Shown: one piece after another, positions 25,242 through 34,169 of the stretch
Layout: every line of letters starts with the position of its first letter
How positions within the stretch are numbered: position 1 is the first letter of the stretch
Assembly: GCF_039532605.1 (NCBI RefSeq)
Contig: NZ_BAAARY010000023.1
Coordinates: 1-36,644, forward strand
Direction of reading: 5' to 3'
Length of the DNA stretch: 36,644 bases
Origin: Pilimelia columellifera
Lineage (GTDB): Bacteria; Actinomycetota; Actinomycetes; Mycobacteriales; Micromonosporaceae
The notes under the pieces: model-generated
Databases searched by the model: none
Seen by the model: only the letters and a program-made list of their open reading frames with translations
Told to the model about the DNA's origin: nothing
Made by a program: the position numbers and the translations under genes

Positions 25242-28200
25242 TCAATCGGTCACAGGCCCGGGTAAAAGTCCGGTGGCGGCGCGCCAATCGAGAATGGCCG
25301 ATAGTTGGTGTCCCGGCGCGGGAACTGGAAGATCGGACGCGCTCGCCCAGCGCGGCACGCCGCCGTCGCCCGTCACCCACCAATGCTGGCCGGCGAGATT
25401 CCGGCTGGCGATAACCTCACAGCGACGCAGCGAGCACCGGCCGGCCTCGTCCGGATTAGCCACCGTGGCGAAGGTCAGCCCTTGGTGGTCCTCCCGACAC
25501 AGGTCCCAGCCGGCGAACGGCGGGCCTTCCCACACCGGTGCCTCCGACCAGGCCGCCCGCAACCGGGTCAGGGTCGCCTGCCGATCGGCTGGTTCCCGAG
25601 CCCCGCCCTGCACGTACGCCACCGCGACCGGGGGCTCCGCCGCGCCGACCTGTCGGGTCGCCGCCGCGAGCAGGGCGTCCACCTCAGCAGCCGGCGGTAG
25701 GGGCTGCCCCACTTCGGCGACGGCCAGGCTGGTGAACCCGGCAGGGTCAGCCGTGGTCACGGCGCCGTCGGCAGCTACCGCGACGGTGTGCAGTCGGGTG
25801 GTCGTGGCGTCGTGTCCGGGCGCCTCGTAGGCCGCCAGGAGATACGGCGTTGTGCTGCGGTCGTCCATCAGGACGACGCCGCGGCGCAGGGCCTCGCCGT
25901 GACGGTTCCCCACTACGCCGACCAGGGCGGTCAGCAGGGGATGCCCCGGAGCGACCAGCTCGGCGGCGCCGCTCACCGAGCCAGCCTGCGCCCGCGGCGA
26001 GAAGGTGACCGCCTCGTACCGGGCCCGTACCGCCCCGGCGGCCACCGTAGGTTGCTCCCGCACCTCCCGGGGCACGTGCCCGACGCGCCATCGGCCCCCG
26101 GGCAGCTGCCGCAGATCGCCGTGCAGCGCCTCCATCGCGGCGCCGACGAACGCGCCGGTGATGTCCGGGGTCAGCGCCGCGGCCCGCGACAGCGCCAACT
26201 CCCGCCGCACCGCCGCAAGGTCGGCGGCGGTCAGCTCCCCGACGGGGGCGGCCCGCCGGGAGACCGCGTCGGCCAGCTCTGTGCCCAGTTTTCGCTCCAG
26301 AAACCGCTCCGCCCGACTGGCGCGGTCGGCGCCGACATCGGTGAGCAGGTCCCGCAGTTCAGCGCCGGATAGTACGTCCCCCAGTACGTCGAAGACCTGG
26401 TCGCCGAGTGCCGCCCGCTGCCGCTCGAGCTTCTCCAGCAGCGTGGTGAAGACATCGCCCTCCCGGGTGTCGGTGGCGACGAGGTTCCACAGCTGGCAGG
26501 TGTGGCGCTGACCGATGCGGTGAATCCGGCCGAACCGCTGCTCCAGCCGATTCGGGTTCCACGGGATGTCGTAGTTGACCATCAAGTGGGCCACCTGAAG
26601 ATTGACGCCCTCACCGGCCGCATCGGTCGCGAGCAGCACGCTGGCATACGGGCTTTCGGCAAATCGCAGTTGGGCCAAGCGTCGGTCGCCACGACTGGAC
26701 CCGCCGTGGATGCGCTCCACGCCGAGCACCGGCCCGGGAAGCGCGGACAACCGCTCGGAAAGGTAGTCCAGTGTGTCCCGGTGCTCCGTAAAGATAATGA
26801 TCTTGCGGCGTTGGCCGTCCTGGTCAACCATCGCCGGGCTGAGCAGCAGGCCCGCCAGCGCCTCCCACTTGCGGTCGATGCCCGCGTCCCGGATATCGCG
26901 GGCTTGGATCACCAGCTGATCGAGGACGAGTGCCTCGGTCTCCAGCTCCGCCGGTGTTCGGGATGCGGTCGCCGTCCACGACGCCGCGTCCTCGACGGAC
27001 TCGACCGCCGAGTGCGGCACCTCGTCCTGATCCAGGGTGGCGATGTCGGAGTCCAGCGCTTGCAGGCTGGCCCGTAGCTGCGCGCCGAGCAGCGCCTCCT
27101 GCTGGCGGACCTGGCCCGCCTGCTCCCGGAGCCGGTCGCGGCGACGGGTCAGCGACCGAAGGATCGCTTCCGGGGACGAGGCCAGCCGCCGTTGGAGCAC
27201 CGTCAAGGCGAATCCGACGGTGCGGCGAGTCTCTTCGCCGGTCACCTTGTTCATCTCATGGCGCACGTACTCGCTGACCGCCTCGTAGAGGGCGCGCTCG
27301 CGCGCCGACAGCTGGTAGCCCACTGTTTCGGCGCGCCGTGGCGGGAAGAGTGGGCTGCCATCGGCGTGGACGAGTTGCTCCTTGAGTAGTCGCCGCATGA
27401 ACGCCGGCGGCTCCGCGCCGTTGGGGTCGCGGGCTAAGTAGTCGCGAACCGTCGTGCCGCCCAGCAGCCCCAGCAGCAGGTGGAACTCGGGGTCCTTGCC
27501 GTTGTGCGGGGTGGCGGTCATCAGGAGCATGCCCCGGCAGGTATCCCGGAGCAGCTCGCCCAGCTCGTACCGGCGGGACTTGAGAATGTCGCCGCTCCAG
27601 TATCGGGCGGACATCTTGTGGGCCTCGTCAACGATCGCCAGGTCGTAGGGCGCGGCGCGCAGCGCCCTACGCAGCGGTTTATTGCGAGCCACCTGGTCCA
27701 GTCGCACGATGAGGCACGGCTGCTCGACGAACGGGTTCTCCGCCGTCGTCGTGCCGGGCTCATGCAGTGCGAAGGTCAGGCCGAGTTTGTAGCGCAGCTC
27801 CTCCTGCCACTGTTCGACAAGACCACCCGGCGCGACGATGAGGACGCGACGCACCCAGCCGCGGGCGAGCGCCTCCTTCAGATAGAGGCCGGCCATGACG
27901 GTCTTTCCCGCACCCGGGTCGTCGGCTAGCAGGAAGCGCAGCGGTCGGGTCGGCAGCATGTGTTGGTACACCGCGCGCAGCTGGTGTGGCAGCGGCTCCA
28001 CCGCCGCCGCGTTGACAGCCTGGTAAGGGTCGATGTCGGGGGCGTGGGCGAGTCGTAGCGCCTCGGCGGCGAGCGCGAACGCGTCGTACGGAGCGTCAAG
28101 CGGGTGCTGGCGCACGCCGTCGAGAACTCGCAGGGCGGACAGCTCGGCGGCGAACATCATCCGGGAATCGGTGACGCCGTCAGAGTCACGGAACGTGACC

Positions 28201-28319
28201 ATGGCGGCATTGCCCAACCACTCGATGCCGTCCAGCTCCGCGGGGCCACGCGGGCACAGGCCGAGCAACCGGACACCAGGGCGAAGGTCAGTCGAGGGAT
28301 CGATCACCGGAGCCCCCAT
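25242..28319 (-). CDS. SNF2-family helicase (DrmD/HepA-like), second copy
   Basis: This 1025-aa Swi2/Snf2 protein has Walker A ADDPGAGKT (132-140), DEAH box (231-234), LLMTATPHNGKDPEFH, and helicase-C motifs AGEGVNLQVAHLM and QRFGRIHRIGQ. The closest class is the SNF2 helicases of DISARM-type systems. Residues about 905-1025 form a tail rich in Trp/Cys/Arg (AGWDLCRED, LRRCEVIASRN, QHWWVT) that recurs as a separate fragment at 21254-21628. The ATG start faces the plus-strand phosphoesterase/ATPase operon across 59 bp, so a shared divergent promoter is likely. It could be the motor of that SbcCD-like set, or a relic of a second DISARM-like locus whose partners were lost. The family is certain; the partnership is inferred. 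Confidence 0.88.
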   Translation of the reverse strand: MGAPVIDPSTDLRPGVRLLGLCPRGPAELDGIEWLGNAAMVTFRDSDGVTDSRMMFAAELSALRVLDGVRQHPLDAPYDAFALAAEALRLAHAPDIDPYQAVNAAAVEPLPHQLRAVYQHMLPTRPLRFLLADDPGAGKTVMAGLYLKEALARGWVRRVLIVAPGGLVEQWQEELRYKLGLTFALHEPGTTTAENPFVEQPCLIVRLDQVARNKPLRRALRAAPYDLAIVDEAHKMSARYWSGDILKSRRYELGELLRDTCRGMLLMTATPHNGKDPEFHLLLGLLGGTTVRDYLARDPNGAEPPAFMRRLLKEQLVHADGSPLFPPRRAETVGYQLSARERALYEAVSEYVRHEMNKVTGEETRRTVGFALTVLQRRLASSPEAILRSLTRRRDRLREQAGQVRQQEALLGAQLRASLQALDSDIATLDQDEVPHSAVESVEDAASWTATASRTPAELETEALVLDQLVIQARDIRDAGIDRKWEALAGLLLSPAMVDQDGQRRKIIIFTEHRDTLDYLSERLSALPGPVLGVERIHGGSSRGDRRLAQLRFAESPYASVLLATDAAGEGVNLQVAHLMVNYDIPWNPNRLEQRFGRIHRIGQRHTCQLWNLVATDTREGDVFTTLLEKLERQRAALGDQVFDVLGDVLSGAELRDLLTDVGADRASRAERFLERKLGTELADAVSRRAAPVGELTAADLAAVRRELALSRAAALTPDITGAFVGAAMEALHGDLRQLPGGRWRVGHVPREVREQPTVAAGAVRARYEAVTFSPRAQAGSVSGAAELVAPGHPLLTALVGVVGNRHGEALRRGVVLMDDRSTTPYLLAAYEAPGHDATTTRLHTVAVAADGAVTTADPAGFTSLAVAEVGQPLPPAAEVDALLAAATRQVGAAEPPVAVAYVQGGAREPADRQATLTRLRAAWSEAPVWEGPPFAGWDLCREDHQGLTFATVANPDEAGRCSLRRCEVIASRNLAGQHWWVTGDGGVPRWASASDLPVPAPGHQLSAILDWRAATGLLPGPVTD
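25282..25577. repeat. Copy 2 of the ~300-bp imperfect direct repeat
   Basis: This is the 3' end of the intact SNF2 gene, similar to 21303-21605 in the same orientation. It encodes the conserved tail block with SEAP, GLTFAT, ASRNLAG and QHWWVT. Confidence 0.75.
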
Positions 28320-28378
28320 CCGCAGATCCCGCCCGGAGCCTGTCTTCTCTCGGGTATACAGCAGAGACCGAGAGGAAG
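28320..28378. promoter_or_regulatory. 59-bp divergent promoter region
   Basis: This lies between the start codons of the SNF2 gene (minus) and the phosphoesterase gene (plus). TATACA at 28355-28360 could be a plus-strand -10, with AGAGGAAGG (28371-28379) as the ribosome binding site ahead of the GTG at 28379. No good -35 is seen. The short spacing means both transcripts probably start within it or inside the opposing gene. Confidence 0.35.
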
Positions 28379-29389
28379 GTGAGAACTATTCGCATCGTGG
28401 CTATCGCTGACGTGGGCCTCGACCGGCCGTGGCTGCCGCTGGCGCCCGCCGCCGGCGCCCGTCGTCGAGAGTCCAGCCGACACGCTCTCGTACGCGCCAT
28501 CGGGCTCGGCAGAGAGCAGCAGGCCTCAGCACTTGTCATTGTGGGCGGACTGTTCGACCGAGCTACGGTTACCCTACCCACGCTGGAGTTCGCCGCGCGT
28601 GCCTTCGCGGCCTTCCCTGGCCCGGTCCTTATCGCCCCCGGCGCGCTCGACTGGCACACCGAGACCAGCCCTTACGCCACCACGAACTGGTTCGACAACA
28701 CCCACCTCTGGCATGACGCGCAGTACCGACCGGGCGTGACTGTCGACGGTGACACTATTGCGGGCAGCGCCTGGACCGGCTCCAGCCTCGGTGGCGAGCC
28801 GCCCCTTTCCTCGTCGGCTGACGAAGAACGGGTGCTGTATGTCCGGGCCGGCCTAGCGCCGCGGGCGCGGCCCGTTGTGTGCTCCACCGCCGCTGACGCC
28901 GATGACGAAAGGGTAGTCGCCGTCGGCGCGCTTACACCGGCGGTCGGGGCGGGGGGCGCGACCGTGACTGTGATCGACTGGTCGAACGGATCGCTGCGCT
29001 CCACCCAACTGATGATCGACGACGAGCCAGGGGAAACCCGTCCGGTGGACGTCGCGACCGTTAACGGCACTGATGAGCTTCTGGCTCGATTGAGCTCGAC
29101 CGTCGACAGCGTGCCTCCGTGGAGCGTGATCGCGTTACACGGTCGTCTGCCCAGCGGTGTCCTGCTGCCCAGCATCGCCGGGTTCACCACCGACCGTGAG
29201 GACGTCCTCATTGACGAGACAGCGGTCGAATTCGCGTTGGCCCCACCCGCCAACGCCGACCATAGCGCCATGACTGAGTTCCGGCGCGGCATGCGCGACA
29301 GCGACGCCGACGAGCGAACGCTCCACCAGGCTACGGCCCTGGGCCTACGCGCCCTTGCCGAAGTCGCGCCGGACGGGGAACCGATATGA
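28379..29389 (+). CDS. SbcD/YhaO-like calcineurin-fold protein with degenerate metal site
   Basis: This 336-aa protein has the layout of the N-terminal Mre11/SbcD/YhaO phosphoesterase, but the metal-binding motifs are eroded. Motif I (DxH) reads ADVG (Asp11, Gly13). Motif II (GDLFD) reads GGLFD (56-60). Motif III (GNHD) reads GALD (88-91), with His93 nearby. Around these the secondary-structure pattern is kept (ALVIVGGLFDRA, FPGPVLIAPGALDWH). GTG start with AGAGGAAGG upstream. The stop overlaps the next gene's ATG by 4 bp (ATGA), as for sbcD-sbcC pairs. Predicted role: structural partner of the ATPase, with little or no nuclease activity. An active enzyme with a shifted metal site cannot be excluded by eye. 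Confidence 0.8.
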   Translation: MRTIRIVAIADVGLDRPWLPLAPAAGARRRESSRHALVRAIGLGREQQASALVIVGGLFDRATVTLPTLEFAARAFAAFPGPVLIAPGALDWHTETSPYATTNWFDNTHLWHDAQYRPGVTVDGDTIAGSAWTGSSLGGEPPLSSSADEERVLYVRAGLAPRARPVVCSTAADADDERVVAVGALTPAVGAGGATVTVIDWSNGSLRSTQLMIDDEPGETRPVDVATVNGTDELLARLSSTVDSVPPWSVIALHGRLPSGVLLPSIAGFTTDREDVLIDETAVEFALAPPANADHSAMTEFRRGMRDSDADERTLHQATALGLRALAEVAPDGEPI

Positions 29390-32300
29390 GATTCACCCAG
29401 GTTGAGGCCACAGCCTTCGGCCCACTGCGGAACGCTCTTCTGACGCTCACCCCTGGCCTCAACGTCATCCACGGACCGAACGAGGCGGGGAAATCCTCCT
29501 GGTTCGCCGCCTGCTACGCAGCTCTGTGTGGGCGCCGTCGGCAGCGCGGCCGTGGAACAGCTGATCAGGCGGACTTCAAACGCCGCCATCACCCGTGGAC
29601 CGGACGGGCCTGGAGCGTGACGGCGGATATCGTGCTGGACTCCGGGACGCGCCTGCGCATCACACAGGACCTGGCCTGCGGAAGCGGCTCAGTGACCGAT
29701 CTGGCCACCGGTCGCCCGTTTGACCCTCGCCAGACGCGGCGCGATCTGCTGACCGAGGGCACGCTCGATGCGGCCCGGCTCCTGGGCCTGAGCAGGGACA
29801 CCGTCCGCAGCACCATTTTCGTCGGTCAAGCCGACGTGCTGCGGGTGGCCACCAGCGCCGACCAGTTGCAGGAGGCGATCCAGCGGGCCGCCACCAGCGA
29901 GAGCGTGGACACCACTACCGAAGGCGCGCTGATGTGGTTGGCCGAGCAGCGGCAGCTGCGCGTCGGCCACCCGACCCGAGGGCAGCGCCCGCTTCGGGCC
30001 GCGACCGAGGCGCTAGAGCGCGCCCGCGAGGCCGCCGTGGCCGCCCGGGACCGGCACCAGTCCACCCAACAGATTTCCGCCCAATACCATCACGCCCGAA
30101 TGGCAGCCACGGCGATGGACACGGAAGCGGCGCGCCTGCGCCACGCTCAACGATGGGTCGCGATCGACACGTTGCGGCACCGGGTCGACCAGGTGACCAA
30201 GCTGACCGCGCAGCTGGCCGCCGACGCCAGCCCCGGTCAACGGCCCGCCGACGAGGCGACCGTCCGCGAGGTCACCGCGGCGCTGGCTGCGTTCCACGAC
30301 CGCGGCCCGCTGCCCGAGCCACCAACCGGACCCGACGCGGCCGCCATCACCGCTGAGCTGGCCCAGCTGCCCACGCCCGTGGCCGGCGACAGTGAGCCCC
30401 GGCCGGAGATCGTCGCGGCCCGGGAACGGCTCCTGGCCGCCCGGACCGCGCTGGTCACCCACCGCGACGCGGCCCCACCGAACCCCCCGGACGTGCGCGT
30501 GCCGTGCCCTGCTGAACGCCTCCGCGAACTCGCCAGCACCCTCGATCAGCCCGGGCCCGCCACCGACAGCGGGCTCGAAGCCCACATCGCCGAGTTGACC
30601 GAGCAGCAGCGCGCCGCCGAGCGTGCCTACGAAACAGCCCGCGAGACGCACCAGCGCGCGGAGCGGCTACGGCGTGAGGCGCAGCAGCGGTACGCCAAGG
30701 AGACCGCCCAGTACGACACCGGGCTGCGCCAGTTCCAGGCTGATACCGCCGCCTACCTCGCCGCCCGGGAGGCGGCCGACGCCGCGGCGGCCGACCGTGC
30801 CCGGGCCCGTCGCGCGGCTCGCCGGACAGGCCTGGCTATCGCTGGCGCCGGCGGGCTGCTGCTCGGCGTGGGTCTGCTGCTCGTCGTTCTGGGGCTGGTC
30901 GGGCCGGGGATCGCCGCACTGGTGGTCGGCGGGATCGGCGCCATCGCGGGAATCTGGCGGATGCGGCCGGACTCACGCCAACCGACCGAGGCCGACGCTC
31001 CTGCCCCGTCCACGCAGCCGTCACCGCCGCCAGCGCCGACTCCCCCAACCGTGACGGATCCTGGCCCCCCGCCGACTCCGCCCGCGCCCGATACACGGCT
31101 CGCGGAGCTTACGGCGCGACAGGCTCAGCAGCAAGCGGCCGCCGCGACCTACGGCGCTCAACAGGAGCAGGCGCGGGCCGAATTGGCCGACCTGGGCCTT
31201 GATCTGGATTCCGGGGCGCTGCGCCACCTCGCCCGCCAGATCGACGACGCCACCGACGCCCAGCAGCGCCGGGAGGCGCACGCCCAGCAACTCGCCGCCC
31301 GCCAGGCGGAGCAGGACGCGGCCGTCCAGGAACTGGCCAAGCTGCTCGATGTGACGGTCAGTGATCCGGGGGGCGCTTTGGAACGGTTCGACACTTACGC
31401 GCAGGCGTGTCAGGAACGCGCCGCCATCGAACGGGCGGCAGCCCGACGCCCCGATCTGCAACGGGCCCTGGCGGCTCGTACGGAACAGGAGCGCGGGCAC
31501 GAACGGAGGCTGGCCGAGTGGCGCCAGGTCGGGCAGCGGATCCAGGATCTGGCGGCCCAGATCACCGGCGAGGCAGGTGAGGAGAGCTACCGGCGGCTCG
31601 CCGAGTGGCTGGACGCCCAGGAGGAACTGCGAGCCCAGGCCACCAACCACGCTTCGGTGACCGGGCGGCTCAGTCAGCTTCTCGATGGCGAGACCCTGGC
31701 GGACCTGGAAGAGCAGTTGGTCACGGTGACGGCCGACGCGGGCGAACGCCCCGCCACGATCCCTGCCGACCTCGACCGGGAGCTGGCGGAGGTGAGCCGA
31801 CGACGGGAGGTGACGCACGCTCAGGTCGCCAAGCTCGCCGGCCAGTTGTCCGCACCGGACACCACTCCCCGCCTCGCGGAGGCGATCGAGGCCGAAGCGG
31901 CAGCTGAAAGCGCCCTCGCCGACGTTGAGGTGCTGGACGGATACTTCCGGTTGGCTCAGGAGCAGTTAGAGCTGGCGAAGGAGCGGGCCCACGCCACCAT
32001 CGCGCCCGTCCTGTCCGCCACCATCCGTCCCTGGCTGCCCCGCATCACCGGCCACCGGTATGTGGACCTCGACATCGACGTGGCGGACCTCAGCGTCCGC
32101 GCGACGGACCGGGACGGAGCGGTCCGGGACGCGGCGCTGCTCTCGCACGGCACCACCGAGCAGATATTTCTGCTGCTGCGCCTCGGGCTCGCCCAGCATC
32201 TCGCCGACCGGGCCGAAACCGCGCCGTTCGTGCTCGACGACGTCACCGTGCAGTCGGACGCCACCCGCACGTTGGCCGTGCTGAAGCTGCTGCGCGAGGT

Positions 32301-32412
32301 CAGCGCGGACCGCCAGGTGATCCTGTTCACCCAGGAACAAGAGGTCGTCGACTGGGCGAACGACCTGAATGGAGACGCCAGCCAGGTGGTGGCAGTGCCA
32401 ACAGGCGTCTGA
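29386..32412 (+). CDS. SbcC/Rad50/YhaN-like coiled-coil ATPase with internal membrane hairpin
   Basis: This 1008-aa ABC-type SMC-like ATPase has N-terminal Walker A GPNEAGKSS (30-38), and at the C-terminus the signature LLSHGTTEQIFLLLRL (918-933) and Walker B FVLDDVTVQSDATR (948-961). Between them lie Ala/Gln/Arg/Glu-rich coiled-coil arms (about 180-480 and 570-880). At about 482-525 there is a strongly hydrophobic Gly/Leu/Val stretch long enough for two membrane helices, followed by a Pro-rich linker. That places membrane segments at the apex where Rad50 would carry its zinc hook, as in YhaN-like proteins. No CxxC hook is seen. The switch histidine after Walker B is not obvious (FTQEQE). It is coupled by ATGA overlap to the phosphoesterase-like gene. 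Likely a DNA-end or DNA-structure sensor anchored at the membrane. Confidence 0.85.
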   Translation: MRFTQVEATAFGPLRNALLTLTPGLNVIHGPNEAGKSSWFAACYAALCGRRRQRGRGTADQADFKRRHHPWTGRAWSVTADIVLDSGTRLRITQDLACGSGSVTDLATGRPFDPRQTRRDLLTEGTLDAARLLGLSRDTVRSTIFVGQADVLRVATSADQLQEAIQRAATSESVDTTTEGALMWLAEQRQLRVGHPTRGQRPLRAATEALERAREAAVAARDRHQSTQQISAQYHHARMAATAMDTEAARLRHAQRWVAIDTLRHRVDQVTKLTAQLAADASPGQRPADEATVREVTAALAAFHDRGPLPEPPTGPDAAAITAELAQLPTPVAGDSEPRPEIVAARERLLAARTALVTHRDAAPPNPPDVRVPCPAERLRELASTLDQPGPATDSGLEAHIAELTEQQRAAERAYETARETHQRAERLRREAQQRYAKETAQYDTGLRQFQADTAAYLAAREAADAAAADRARARRAARRTGLAIAGAGGLLLGVGLLLVVLGLVGPGIAALVVGGIGAIAGIWRMRPDSRQPTEADAPAPSTQPSPPPAPTPPTVTDPGPPPTPPAPDTRLAELTARQAQQQAAAATYGAQQEQARAELADLGLDLDSGALRHLARQIDDATDAQQRREAHAQQLAARQAEQDAAVQELAKLLDVTVSDPGGALERFDTYAQACQERAAIERAAARRPDLQRALAARTEQERGHERRLAEWRQVGQRIQDLAAQITGEAGEESYRRLAEWLDAQEELRAQATNHASVTGRLSQLLDGETLADLEEQLVTVTADAGERPATIPADLDRELAEVSRRREVTHAQVAKLAGQLSAPDTTPRLAEAIEAEAAAESALADVEVLDGYFRLAQEQLELAKERAHATIAPVLSATIRPWLPRITGHRYVDLDIDVADLSVRATDRDGAVRDAALLSHGTTEQIFLLLRLGLAQHLADRAETAPFVLDDVTVQSDATRTLAVLKLLREVSADRQVILFTQEQEVVDWANDLNGDASQVVAVPTGV

Positions 32413-32564
32413 CGGTCCGCGCATTCCGACGGCGGGCGGATCGGTGATCATCGCGCAGCCTTGTCAACGGATCCGGGGGTGGTGCGCGAGTGGGTGTAAA
32501 CCTGCTTGATCCCGAACCCGCTAGCAGCACGCGCTCCGGATGAGTCGGACGGCTATGCTCCCCG

Positions 32565-33590
32565 TCACTCAGTCCATTGGGCCGACCAGTCCGACAGTGG
32601 GTGTGGCCGGCCGGTCATGGCGGACAGAGCGACCGCTACCGCTTGGAGGTCAGCCTTGATGTAGGTGGTGGTCGCTGCGCCGACGCTGTCGGTGTGGCCG
32701 GCGTACGCGCGGGCCACACCGTATCCGAAGTGGCGTTCGACCCAGGTCAGGGTGGTGTGCCGTAGCCAGTGGGTGGAGATGCCCTGCGCGGCGACCCATG
32801 GCAGCTCCTGGCCGAGACGCTTCCAGAGGTGGTCGTAGCGGCGGCTGGTCATCGCCGTACCGTGCCGGAACCGCAGCAGCGCATCGCCGGACAGGACGGC
32901 GCCGCGGCACCGGGCGTGGTCAGCCAACACTGCAGCAAGGTCGAGGGTCACCGGTTGCCACCGTTGGGTGCCGCCCTTCTCCCGAAGGCAAAGCAGGCCG
33001 CGTTCGGCGTCGAGGTCCATCAACCGCAAGCCCAGCGCGCCGCCGCGACGGCAGGCAGTCTCGGTATGTAAGCGAAGCAGCAGGGCGTCGAGCACGACGT
33101 CGTTGCCGCTGGCCCGGGCCGCCAGGTTGATCTGCGTAAGCTCATCGGGCGTCAGGGCACGCCGTGTGCTGGGCAGTCGTCGTGGCTTCGTCACTCGATG
33201 AGCGGGACTGTCTCCCGGCTGGATCAGCCCGTCGGCGATCGCCCGGTTGTACAACGCGCGGGCCGCGGCGATGACGTGCTCGCCTGCGTGCCGCCCGCCG
33301 CGGCTCGTCCGCCGCACCCGGGCCTCAGCGACCGTGGAACGCTGCAACGCCTCGATGTCGCTGGCAGCGATCTCATCCAGCCGCCGATCACCCCACGCCG
33401 CTCTCATCCGATCCCAGTAGCTGCCATACGTACGGCAGGCGCCCGGCCCGGCAGCGGCGGCGACCCGTTCCAGGTACTCCCCCACCGTCGGCGCCGCCGG
33501 TCGGGCATCCCGGCGGAGGTCGTCGACGGTCACGCCGAGCTGAGCGAGCATCGCGCGAGCTTGCGCGACCCGGTCCTGGTCAGCCGCCAT
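32565..33590 (-). CDS. Tyrosine recombinase / integrase
   Basis: This 341-aa phage-integrase-family recombinase has a SAM-like core-binding domain at about 33-125 and a catalytic domain from 143. Active-site set: Arg181 (TACRRGGALGL), Lys205 (LREKGGTQR), His274-x-x-Arg277 (STHWLRHT), His299 (YAGHT) and nucleophile Tyr310 (TTTYIKADL). All are present, so it should be active. The ATG overlaps the stop of the AbrB-like gene by 11 bp, so the two are co-transcribed. It converges on the SbcC-like gene across 152 bp containing no tRNA. It may mobilise the neighbouring island, though I could not identify attachment sites. Confidence 0.93.
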   Translation of the reverse strand: MAADQDRVAQARAMLAQLGVTVDDLRRDARPAAPTVGEYLERVAAAAGPGACRTYGSYWDRMRAAWGDRRLDEIAASDIEALQRSTVAEARVRRTSRGGRHAGEHVIAAARALYNRAIADGLIQPGDSPAHRVTKPRRLPSTRRALTPDELTQINLAARASGNDVVLDALLLRLHTETACRRGGALGLRLMDLDAERGLLCLREKGGTQRWQPVTLDLAAVLADHARCRGAVLSGDALLRFRHGTAMTSRRYDHLWKRLGQELPWVAAQGISTHWLRHTTLTWVERHFGYGVARAYAGHTDSVGAATTTYIKADLQAVAVALSAMTGRPHPLSDWSAQWTE

Positions 33591-34065
33591 GGCCTACCCT
33601 CAGGCTCTGGTGCAACTGATGGAGGTACCGGGCTACAACGGCGGCGGGATGGGCCAGCACCACACCAGCCATCGGATAGGCGGCCACCACCAACGCCGCG
33701 TCCTCGATATTCAGACCACACAGGGCACGGGCGGCCGCCGGCAGCGCCAGATCACCGCGGCTGCCCACACGATGCGTTCCGTCGAACGTCGACACGACGA
33801 GGATCGCACCGTCGACCACGTCGATGTCCACGCGATGGCCGGGCCGCCAGGCGAGATGCCTGAGAACCGCGCGCATCGACAACCTGCCGGAGCGGTCCAG
33901 CCGGGCCAGCTCCACCAGCGGTAACCCTCCGCAGGCCGCCGCCTTCAGCCGCGTAGCCGGCAGCAACGGTAAGGGCGCGGGAGTTGGCGACGGTCGGCGT
34001 AGCGCGGCCGGGACCACGGCGGCGATGAGCTGCTCGGGTGATCGAGGATGGACGCCGCGACTCAT
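33580..34065 (-). CDS. AbrB/MazE/SpoVT-like DNA-binding protein paired with the integrase
   Basis: This is a 161-aa protein. Residues about 47-100 (LPLVELARLDRSGRLSMRAVLRHLAW, then GHRVDIDVVDGAILV) show the swapped-hairpin AbrB pattern of LDRSGRLxLP...LxWxPGxxLxxxxxDGxLVV. The C-terminal part is helical and ends close to the integrase start. Small genes of this kind often sit upstream of tyrosine recombinases in actinomycetes and may regulate them or help excision. The ATG at 34065 lies immediately after a GATGGTCTC motif that is repeated 36 bp upstream, a possible autoregulatory site. No classical ribosome site precedes the ATG. Confidence 0.65.
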   Translation of the reverse strand: MSRGVHPRSPEQLIAAVVPAALRRPSPTPAPLPLLPATRLKAAACGGLPLVELARLDRSGRLSMRAVLRHLAWRPGHRVDIDVVDGAILVVSTFDGTHRVGSRGDLALPAAARALCGLNIEDAALVVAAYPMAGVVLAHPAAVVARYLHQLHQSLRVGHGG

Positions 34066-34112
34066 GAGACCATCGTCGCTTCCGGATGGGTAGTCACCCA
34101 GGAGACCATCCG
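34066..34112 (-). promoter_or_regulatory. Repeated motif upstream of the AbrB-like gene
   Basis: The plus-strand motif GAGACCATC occurs at 34066-34074, touching the start codon, and at 34102-34110. An inverted repeat CGGATGG (34083-34089) / CCATCCG (34106-34112) overlaps the second copy, with GGGT-AGTC-ACCC inside. This suits an operator for the AbrB-like/integrase pair. Confidence 0.4.
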
Positions 34113-34169
34113 ACTGGGCGTCACGCCACGGAGGGATTGACCTCTACGTTGACATCGGTGCGACAGATG

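Noticed and set aside
32413..32564. tRNA or attachment site downstream of the integrase
   Set aside because: I looked for a cloverleaf or T-loop and a direct repeat of this segment elsewhere in the window and saw none.
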